From JBHIER01 sp046760705 [NCBI: bacterium] (lineage in GTDB: Bacteria; JBHIER01; G020348925), in contig JBHIER010000218.1 of NCBI GenBank assembly GCA_046760705.1, positions 1-6,083 on the forward strand: a stretch of 6,083 nucleotides of DNA, read 5' to 3'. The position numbers and the translations under genes were made by a program. The notes beneath the pieces are model-generated. The model worked only from the letters and a program-made list of their open reading frames with translations, ran no database searches and was not told the origin of the DNA. This document shows positions 1 to 5,683 of the stretch, piece after piece (the stretch's first letter is position 1; every line of letters begins with the position of its first letter).

Positions 1-1079
1 CCGCGTTTGAATCTATGAAGCAGATCTAAATCCTTGTTGAATACCATTAAAGTCCCATCATGGCCCCCGGCGATGATCTCCTTGGCACCATCCCGATTGA
101 GATCTCCCAATATGAATCCGCCAGTGTAGGTTAAAGGAAAATATTTTTTGACGGACCCGGTCTGTCCGTCCCGAACCTGAAGCTCGAACTTCGTATTTGG
201 GTCGTCCACATCTCCGCTGGCAAAGGTGTTAATGACCTCCGTCCGGCCGTCCCGGTCCAAATCTTCGGTTTCAATGTAAGGAGCAAAAAAGATTCCTGAT
301 GTCACCTGCTTCCACAGAAGATTTCCCCTCCTGTCCAGGGCGATAATGTAACTGTGGGCGTCGTCCATACCATTGATTTCATAACCGTTCGAAGGGGCAC
401 TTGTGCTAAGGATAATTTCTTCAGTCCCATTTCCGTAAAGATCATCGATCATAATTCTGATGATATGACAGGCTGTTGGAAAATGCCACAAAAGATTCCC
501 TGTCTCCCAACCGTAGGCGTAAACCCCTCGGGGCAAACGGTCGTAGCCGGTTAGAACAGACGCCAGAATGTCCTTCTGGCCGTCTCTATCGACATCAATA
601 ATATTAAATTTATCAATAAAGCCATCCCATGTGCCATCGCCCCGTTGGTCCACACCGGTGACGGGCTCAGTCTCTTTCAGAAGTTCCCGATTGGCGTCGT
701 ACACCTGAACCCAGGCCGTGTCGCCCATCTTCACAGAGACAAACACCTCAGGGGCCCTGTCGCCGACAATGTCGTGAGCATCCACACCGCGGAACTCCCC
801 CTTGAATATGGGTAGATGCCAGACGGGGCGGAAGATCCCATGATCAGCGTCCCAGAGCAACACACCACGTCGATCCGAGCTCAGGGTAATGACTTCGTCA
901 ATGCCATCGAGGTCGAAGTCGGCCACCGCATAGCGCTCTACCCTTGGTATCCTTGATACCTCCTCCAGGGCAATGTACTGCGGGGTTGGGCCACTCTGAG
1001 CAAGATCGGTCGCAACCGTCAGGGTGCACAGCCCGAAAACGGCCGCTGTAGCCAGCCTACCCTTTCGAAGCGAAATCAC
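1..1079 (-). CDS. Exported FG-GAP/VCBS-repeat beta-propeller protein, 3' end outside window
   Basis: The frame is open from a GTG at 1079-1077 to the left edge (359 codons, no stop seen). The start is fixed by a TAG immediately upstream in frame (1082-1080) and a good ribosome binding site. Residues 1-27 form a Sec-type signal peptide: basic start (R5, K6, R8), hydrophobic core about 9-23, small residues near A23/A27. There is no convincing lipobox. The mature part repeats a calcium-binding DxDxDG-like motif at residues 54-59 (DFDLDG), 162-167 (DVDRDG), 273-278 (DLDRDG) and 326-331 (DLNRDG), with degenerate copies near 103 and 213. Spacing is 49-60 residues, as expected for blades of an integrin-alpha-like propeller. 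GNLLW strands at 194-198 and 252-256 also recall PQQ-type propellers. It probably acts outside the cytoplasm in binding or surface structure. No enzymatic residues are evident and the ligand is unknown. It does not look functionally tied to the redox genes upstream. Confidence 0.88.
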   Translation of the reverse strand, partial: MISLRKGRLATAAVFGLCTLTVATDLAQSGPTPQYIALEEVSRIPRVERYAVADFDLDGIDEVITLSSDRRGVLLWDADHGIFRPVWHLPIFKGEFRGVDAHDIVGDRAPEVFVSVKMGDTAWVQVYDANRELLKETEPVTGVDQRGDGTWDGFIDKFNIIDVDRDGQKDILASVLTGYDRLPRGVYAYGWETGNLLWHFPTACHIIRIMIDDLYGNGTEEIILSTSAPSNGYEINGMDDAHSYIIALDRRGNLLWKQVTSGIFFAPYIETEDLDRDGRTEVINTFASGDVDDPNTKFELQVRDGQTGSVKKYFPLTYTGGFILGDLNRDGAKEIIAGGHDGTLMVFNKDLDLLHRFKR

Positions 1080-1084
1080 CTACC

Positions 1085-1090
1085 ACCTCC
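1085..1090 (-). promoter_or_regulatory. Shine-Dalgarno site of the FG-GAP gene
   Basis: The minus strand reads GGAGGT here, five bases before the GTG at 1079. It supports GTG as the true start; an in-frame stop directly upstream excludes a longer protein. Confidence 0.8.
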
Positions 1091-1136
1091 GCTAGGAATG
1101 GAAGGACAAAAGGTTTAAGAGTTGTAGAATTTTGAC

Positions 1137-1167
1137 ATAATAAATGGTGAAAATGGGGGTTTGTCAA
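1137..1167 (-). promoter_or_regulatory. Sigma70-type promoter for the FG-GAP gene
   Basis: On the minus strand a perfect -35 box TTGACA lies at 1167-1162. Two overlapping -10 candidates follow: TTTATT at 1144-1139 with 17-bp spacing, and TATTAT at 1142-1137 with 19-bp spacing. Transcription would start near 1130, giving a leader of about 50 nt before the GTG. A second -35-like TTGACT lies directly upstream at 1172-1167. The call is by consensus match only. It implies that this gene is transcribed separately from the redox genes. Confidence 0.6.
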
Positions 1168-1242
1168 GTCAAATTTTGGAGATTTTTTATGAGGGGGGCG
1201 GTTGGGGCCAGGTGATGCTTGTAGTAAGCTCCGTAATGGAAT

Positions 1243-1266
1243 GGAGTGGCGTTAGGGCGGCACTCC
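1243..1266. repeat. Imperfect hairpin in the 257-bp gap between the HdrA-like and FG-GAP genes
   Basis: GGAGTG (1243-1248) pairs with CACTCC (1261-1266). After a G-G mismatch two more C/G pairs close a TTAGGG loop. No T-run follows on either strand, so it is not a standard intrinsic terminator. It sits in a G/C-rich block (about 1190-1310) between the stop of the 807-aa gene and the promoter of the FG-GAP gene. I see no convincing gene in this block. Confidence 0.5.
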
Positions 1267-1314
1267 GCTGTCGCTTCGTCTCTGAGTACGAACAGCCCCA
1301 CCCCCAGAGAGAAA

Positions 1315-1337
1315 TAAACCCGTAAACGGGTAACTCC
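1315..1337 (-). repeat. Short hairpin repeat (GGAGTTACC...GGTTTAT family) at the stop of the 807-aa gene
   Basis: On the minus strand GGAGTTACC begins on the last base of the TAG stop codon. The stem is ACCCG/CGGGT (1318-1322 with 1327-1331) around a four-base loop, followed by TTTATTTCTCTC. The element shares its flanks and loop design with three hairpins at 3767-3853, while the stem bases differ. The weakly T-rich sequence after the stem means it could help end transcription of the redox operon, but the T-run is poor. Confidence 0.75.
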
Positions 1338-3760
1338 TAATGACTGGACAGGATCAACCCCGCTTTGCCAGCGGCGGCGCTGGCCTGGGAGAGAGTTTCA
1401 GATATGGACTGAGGGGAATGGGCAAGACCGCAGATGAAGATCCCATCACGGTCGGTTTCAACCGGCCTCAATTTGGAATCGGCCTCTTTGAAGAATCCAT
1501 TACTATCAAGAGGTACACCCAAAAGCTGCGCCAGCTCAGGGTTTCCCTCAGAGGGCACAATCCCGGTGCTGAGAACCACAATGTCAGCCTTGAGCGCCAC
1601 CAGCTTTTTTGTCGATCTGTCTGCAACAGATACAGTTAAGCCGTCCTTGTCGCTCACTTCAGGAGGACCATCCATGCGAATAAACTGAACACCACTCTCT
1701 TCCGCTTCAGTGAGAAAGTCTTCTTCAAACCCATATGCCCTCATGTCTCTGTGAAGAATGGTAACCTGGGCCTGCGGGGCGATCTCTTTGATCTTGAGCG
1801 TGTTCTTAATGGCCTCAGCACAGCAAATTCGGCTGCAATAGGGATGCTCTTTGTTGCGTGATCCGACGCACTGGATCATCACGACAGAGGCAAGATGAGA
1901 GATGTCAGATGAGAGTGGGGAAAGGAGAGTCTCGAGTTCAATCTGAGTCACAATCCTTTTATCTTTGCCGTACAAATGATCTTTTGGCGTAGAGAGGTCG
2001 GCTCCGGTGGCGACGATGAGGACCCCGTGGTCGACTGTCACATCCTTCCCGTCGGAGGAGATGACCGTCTTGAAGTGGCCAATCTCTCCCTCGAATTCTT
2101 TTAGCAGGGATTTTGTATGAACATGGATTTTCTCGTGGGCTTCGACCTTTTCGACGAGGGTTTTTGCCTGCTCGATGGGGTCCTCCTCACCGAGGTGATA
2201 CTTGAGGCCCTGTATGTTCCCACCGAGGCGTTCGCTCTTATCGACGAGATGGACGTCGAACCCCTGTTCGGCTACGTCCAAGGCCGCGGTCATCCCAGCA
2301 AGGCCACCGCCTAAGACCAGGACGGTAGGAACAGTAGAAGGGTGCTCTTTCCGCCGAGCTTCACCGGTCCGAACCCTCTCCACAGCCTTGGTTATTTCCT
2401 CCTTTGCCAATTCTATATTCATGGAATCTTTGTCGAAGTCCACAATTGTTACCTCGTCTGAGGCAAGTCCGACCTCCTGGGCCATCTCCTCAAATTGTTG
2501 TTGATGGGATTTTGAATAGCAGGGAACAATAACGATCTTATTGACACCGGCCTCTCTCACTGCCTTTGTAATCTCTTCTCTTCCAAAGGGGAGACAACCG
2601 TACAGAGTTTCACCAACGCATGTAACATCTGGCAGTTTCTGGCTGTGCGTCTTCAGAGCCCCAAGGTCGATATTCCCCTGGGTTTGGGCCCCGTATTGGC
2701 ACAAGAAAACCCCGATCATGGCTTTCTCATTCTTTAATGGTTTCGCACCCTGCTCCTCCTGTTGTGGAGGTACAATACCCTTCGGTGATAAGGCCGCCAC
2801 CTTTCCTGCAGCTCCGCTGGCCTGAGCGATGCTCTCCGATATGTCCTTGGGACCGCAGAAGGCCCCGGCCACGTAGACGCCCTCTCGGGACGTGTTCAAA
2901 GGGGCGAAGGGGTTGACGAGGCAGAAATTGTATTTATTCAACTTGATTCGGGTTCTCCGGGATAGGCTCCGGGCGGTGGAGGGCGCTTGCAGGCCGACGG
3001 ACAAGACAACCAGATCGAACTCCTCAGATAGGGATGTTCCATTGTCGGAATATGCGATGGTGACGGTTCCGCTCTCCTTGTTCTCCTTGATGTCAGTCAC
3101 ATCCGCCCGGACAAATTCGACACCCAAATCGTCCTTGGCTTTCCGATAATATTCCTCTGATCCTTTGGTGAGGGGACGGATGTCCCGGTGAAAAAAGGTG
3201 ACGCTCAGCCCTTCTATTCTCTCATGGGCGACAATGGCTTCCTTAAGTGCATAAGTGCAACAGACGTTGGAACAGTAGTTGGCCCCAATGCCCTCTTCGC
3301 GGGAGCCGACGCACTGCACGAAGGCGATTCGTCTTGGGATCTCTCCGTCGAAAGGGCGCATCACCACACCACCGTAAGGCCCGGTTGGGCTCAAAATCCG
3401 CTCGAACTCTATGCTTGTGATCACATTGAAGGATCTGCCGTAACCGAATTCAGATTTGCGATTGGCATCGAATTCATCGAAGCCAGGAGCGAGTATGACC
3501 GCCCCGACCTGCAACTGTATTGTCGCAGGGGATTCATCATACACAATGGCCTTCTGGTCGCATTCAGCCAAACAGAGCCCGCACCCGATGCAGCGTCTGC
3601 AGCTCAAACACCGCTTAGCTTCAGCCACGGCCATCTCCTCGGTGAGACCCAATTCCACCTCCTTGAAATTGAGGCGCCGCTCCTCAAGGGAGAGCTCCGG
3701 CATCTTCGCCCGTTTTGTCGGGATGTCTTTGAATTCAGGTATGAATTTTGGTTTTTTCAT
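1337..3760 (-). CDS. HdrA-like iron-sulfur flavoprotein: C-terminal HdrA half plus a second HdrA-like module (807 aa)
   Basis: HdrA is the flavin and Fe-S electron-bifurcating subunit of heterodisulfide reductase systems. Residues 20-50 (MPELSLEERR...EAKRC) match the segment that usually follows GltD-type domains. Cysteines follow at 51, 54, 57, 60, 63 and 67, enough for one ferredoxin cluster plus an extra pair. Residues 85-325 are the C-terminal half of an HdrA, with QCVGSR (C150) and YCSNVCC (C163, C167, C168), which I take as Fe-S ligands next to the flavin. Residues 348-465 resemble the HdrA N-terminal domain (C354, C389, C414). A new dinucleotide fold starts at G484-G-G-L-A-G489 with D507 and GG at 513-514, then a second QCVGSR (C631) and YCSRICC (C642, C646, C647). 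The C-terminal double ferredoxin of classical HdrA is absent. The first half lacks its own FAD-binding GxGxxG, which lies in the 567-aa gene upstream. The protein is soluble and cytoplasmic. Confidence 0.9.
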   Translation of the reverse strand: MKKPKFIPEFKDIPTKRAKMPELSLEERRLNFKEVELGLTEEMAVAEAKRCLSCRRCIGCGLCLAECDQKAIVYDESPATIQLQVGAVILAPGFDEFDANRKSEFGYGRSFNVITSIEFERILSPTGPYGGVVMRPFDGEIPRRIAFVQCVGSREEGIGANYCSNVCCTYALKEAIVAHERIEGLSVTFFHRDIRPLTKGSEEYYRKAKDDLGVEFVRADVTDIKENKESGTVTIAYSDNGTSLSEEFDLVVLSVGLQAPSTARSLSRRTRIKLNKYNFCLVNPFAPLNTSREGVYVAGAFCGPKDISESIAQASGAAGKVAALSPKGIVPPQQEEQGAKPLKNEKAMIGVFLCQYGAQTQGNIDLGALKTHSQKLPDVTCVGETLYGCLPFGREEITKAVREAGVNKIVIVPCYSKSHQQQFEEMAQEVGLASDEVTIVDFDKDSMNIELAKEEITKAVERVRTGEARRKEHPSTVPTVLVLGGGLAGMTAALDVAEQGFDVHLVDKSERLGGNIQGLKYHLGEEDPIEQAKTLVEKVEAHEKIHVHTKSLLKEFEGEIGHFKTVISSDGKDVTVDHGVLIVATGADLSTPKDHLYGKDKRIVTQIELETLLSPLSSDISHLASVVMIQCVGSRNKEHPYCSRICCAEAIKNTLKIKEIAPQAQVTILHRDMRAYGFEEDFLTEAEESGVQFIRMDGPPEVSDKDGLTVSVADRSTKKLVALKADIVVLSTGIVPSEGNPELAQLLGVPLDSNGFFKEADSKLRPVETDRDGIFICGLAHSPQSISETLSQASAAAGKAGLILSSH

Positions 3761-3766
3761 GGGCTT

Positions 3767-3793
3767 AATAAACCTCTCTGAAGAGGTAACTCC
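3767..3793 (-). repeat. Short hairpin repeat upstream of the 807-aa start
   Basis: On the minus strand: GGAGTTACC at 3793-3785, then an arm, loop and arm, then GGTTTATT. The stem is ACCTCT/AGAGGT (3772-3777 with 3782-3787), six pairs around a four-base loop. Flanks match the copies at 1315-1337 and 3808-3853 but the inner stem bases differ in a paired way. It ends only six bases before the ATG at 3760. Confidence 0.8.
3773..3778 (-). promoter_or_regulatory. Possible Shine-Dalgarno site of the 807-aa gene, inside a hairpin arm
   Basis: GAGAGG on the minus strand is the best purine-rich stretch ahead of the ATG at 3760, but the 12-base spacing is long. It overlaps one arm and the loop of the hairpin at 3772-3787, so it would be partly paired if the hairpin forms. 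No earlier start codon exists in frame after the TAA at 3814-3812, so ATG 3760 is the first usable start. Confidence 0.35.
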
Positions 3794-3807
3794 GATTTGT
3801 TGTTTTT

Positions 3808-3853
3808 GGGGTTACCCGTTCACGGGTTTATAAACCGCTGAAGCGGTAACTCC
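3808..3853. repeat. Head-to-head pair of short hairpin repeats
   Basis: Two copies of the hairpin family face each other. Stem ACCCG/CGGGT occupies 3814-3818 and 3823-3827. Stem ACCGC/GCGGT occupies 3834-3838 and 3843-3847. Both have a TTCA loop on one strand (TGAA on the other). They are joined by the perfect palindrome GGTTTATAAACC (3825-3836), and the outer ends read GGGGTTACC and GGTAACTCC, so the whole unit is nearly symmetrical. Together with the hairpin at 3767-3793 it fills most of the gap between the two HdrA-like genes. Confidence 0.8.
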
Positions 3854-3862
3854 GAGTGCCTC

Positions 3863-5566
3863 CTATTTCGCCAGTTCTCTCAAGTAATTATGTATTCCTT
3901 CTGCTGCAGCGTGACCGGCGGCGATGGCCTCGATCACCGTTGACGGTCCTGTGTCAGCGTCACCACCGGAGAAGATTCCGGGCCGATTCGTCATCTTGGT
4001 TCGCGAATCGATGACGAAAGAGTTCCATTTTGAGATCTCTAAGCCATGTCCTTCATGCAAAAATGATATGTCAGGTTCCTGGCTGATGGCGGGGACAACG
4101 ACGTCCGCCTCCACCACAAATTCCGATCCTTCAACAGGAATGGGGCGCCGTCTCCCACTGGCGTCGAGCTTGCCCAGTTCCATGCGCGTGCAATTCATGC
4201 CGACAACCTTCCCGTTTTCACCAAGAATCTCAACGGGAGCGGCCAGGTAATGAATTTTCACTCCTTCCTTCTCAGCTTCGTCGATCTCCCACGGGTTGGC
4301 CGGCATCTCTCTGCGCGAACGGCGATAGAGGATGGTCACCTCGTCGCTTCCCAGACGGAGGGCCGTGCGAGCCGAATCGATGGCTGAGTTGCCACCACCA
4401 ATAACGACAACTTTCTCACCGGGCTTGGAATGGTCTCCTAAGTTTACTCGTCGCAAAAAGACGATGCAGTCGAGGAAGCCCTCAAAATCGTCCTCTCCCG
4501 GCACGCGGAGCTTCAAGCCCTTGTGCGCCCCGATTCCGAGAAAGATGGCCTTATAGCCCTGCTTGAACAGGTCGTCGATGGTCAAATCCGGGCCGATGGG
4601 TGTGTTCAGCTTTATTTCAACCCCGAGATTCAGGATGTAGTCAACCTCGGTCTGTATGATGTCTCTTGGCAGTCGATACTCGGGAATACCCAACCAGAGC
4701 ATACCTCCCGGCACCGGGGCAGCCTCGAAAATGGTCGATTGGTACCCTTTCAGAGCTAAATCGTGGGCCACGGTCAATCCAGCAGGTCCCGCTCCCACAA
4801 TGGCCACTTTCTCTTTGTAAATCTTTTTCGGTGGTTTTGGCTTGGGCAGTTTCCCCTCGCGAGCGAGCTTCAGTTCATAATCGGCCACAAATCTCTTCAG
4901 TCCATCGATAGCCACAGGCTCATCCTGCCACCCACGATTGCAGGCATCCTCGCAAGGGTGATTGCACACCCGTCCACATATGGCTGGCAGCGGATTTCGC
5001 TCCCGAACTGTGGCCAGGGCCTCCAGAAACTTACCCTCGGCAATCAACCCGACATACTTTCGGATGTTGATGTGGACCGGGCAGGTCTCCTGACAGACGG
5101 GTGTTTCTTTGTCGATACTGTAAATCGGAGGGATAGGACATGTGTTTTGAACGTCGATGGCCGTGCGGAGCACAAGGCCTTCATTGAATGGATCGTATGG
5201 CTTGATAGGACAGACCTGAACACAGGCTCCACATAGGTTACACTTCTCATTCACCCGGAAGGGATCCCTCCGAACAGTGGCCTCAAAATTTCCCACCTCG
5301 CCCTTCAGTCGTTCAAGATTGGCATTGGTGATGAGCTCGATGTTAGGGTGCCTGTTCACCGCATCGAGCATGTGGCTCATCTGGCACAGGGCCGGTCTGT
5401 CCTGAGGGAAGGTTCGATCCAGTTGGGCCATCGTTCCCCCGATGGCCGGAGCCTTATCCAAAAGGTAGACGTGAAAACCCCTCTCAGCCAGGTCCAAGGC
5501 AGATTGGATACCAGCGATTCCGGCCCCAACCACTAAGACTGCTCCGTTCGATCTCTCTTCGCTCAT
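3863..5566 (-). CDS. HdrA N-terminal FAD half with an inserted GltD/NfnB-type NADPH oxidoreductase module (567 aa)
   Basis: This is predicted to move electrons between NADPH and an HdrA flavin/Fe-S chain in the cytoplasm. The first dinucleotide fold has G14-A-G-I-A-G19 with D37 and GG at 43-44, followed by the HdrA-like stretch to about 105. A ferredoxin-type set is C109, C112, C115, C119-P. At about residue 150 the HdrA similarity stops. From C158/C162 a GltD-like module begins: C197, C201, C205, C209 for Fe-S clusters; FAD fold G258-A-G-P-A-G263 with E281 and GG at 287-288; NADPH fold G390-G-G-N-S-A395 with R415, R416, R418, R419, well placed for the 2'-phosphate; and the C-terminal FAD motif GGDADTGPSTVIEAIAAG at 534-551. 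The missing HdrA remainder is encoded by the next gene, in the same reading phase. ATG 5566 is chosen because the FAD motif starts 13 residues later; no clear ribosome binding site precedes it. Partner subunits may lie to the right of the window. Confidence 0.9.
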   Translation of the reverse strand: MSEERSNGAVLVVGAGIAGIQSALDLAERGFHVYLLDKAPAIGGTMAQLDRTFPQDRPALCQMSHMLDAVNRHPNIELITNANLERLKGEVGNFEATVRRDPFRVNEKCNLCGACVQVCPIKPYDPFNEGLVLRTAIDVQNTCPIPPIYSIDKETPVCQETCPVHINIRKYVGLIAEGKFLEALATVRERNPLPAICGRVCNHPCEDACNRGWQDEPVAIDGLKRFVADYELKLAREGKLPKPKPPKKIYKEKVAIVGAGPAGLTVAHDLALKGYQSTIFEAAPVPGGMLWLGIPEYRLPRDIIQTEVDYILNLGVEIKLNTPIGPDLTIDDLFKQGYKAIFLGIGAHKGLKLRVPGEDDFEGFLDCIVFLRRVNLGDHSKPGEKVVVIGGGNSAIDSARTALRLGSDEVTILYRRSRREMPANPWEIDEAEKEGVKIHYLAAPVEILGENGKVVGMNCTRMELGKLDASGRRRPIPVEGSEFVVEADVVVPAISQEPDISFLHEGHGLEISKWNSFVIDSRTKMTNRPGIFSGGDADTGPSTVIEAIAAGHAAAEGIHNYLRELAK

Positions 5567-5590
5567 AGTGTGTTTTCTGTCTTTTTTACA

Positions 5591-5650
5591 ACCCCTAAAT
5601 CCCCCTTTAATAAGGGAGACTCCCTTACCGTCTCCCCTATAAAGGGGAGA
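5591..5650. repeat. Cluster of G/C-rich palindromes upstream of the 567-aa gene
   Basis: Three possible stems lie in the 117-bp gap: CCCTT/AAGGG (5603-5607 with 5612-5616), TAAGGGA/TCCCTTA (5611-5617 with 5621-5627) and a perfect eight-pair stem TCTCCCCT/AGGGGAGA (5631-5638 with 5643-5650, loop ATAA). The first two share an arm, so only one can form at a time. The CCCCTAAATCCCCCTTTA wording resembles dispersed intergenic repeats that I associate with anaerobic bacterial genomes (from memory). No T-run follows, so a plain terminator is unlikely. Confidence 0.65.
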
Positions 5651-5683
5651 TATAGAGCGGTGTCTTTCACAATTGTTTCATAT

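Noticed and set aside
3188-3781. A 197-codon open frame on the plus strand.
   Set aside because: It is antisense to the 807-aa HdrA-like gene, whose motifs and cysteines are unmistakable; the plus-strand translation shows no recognisable domain.
3767-3853. A CRISPR-like or riboswitch reading of the hairpin block.
   Set aside because: Only three units are present, in mixed orientation, without uniform spacers, and a further copy lies 2.5 kb away at another gene end; this fits a palindromic repeat family better.
3761-3865. Readthrough of the TAG (for example by pyrrolysine or suppression) to make one 1,400-residue protein.
   Set aside because: A second in-frame stop, TAA at 3814-3812, lies in the gap, so reading through TAG alone would not join the two proteins. 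A single sequencing error would not explain both stops either.
4763-5236. A 157-codon open frame on the plus strand.
   Set aside because: It lies antisense to the GltD module of the 567-aa gene and shows no domain features.
5631-5650. An intrinsic terminator upstream of the HdrA/GltD gene.
   Set aside because: The eight-pair stem is strong, but neither strand has a T-run directly after it.
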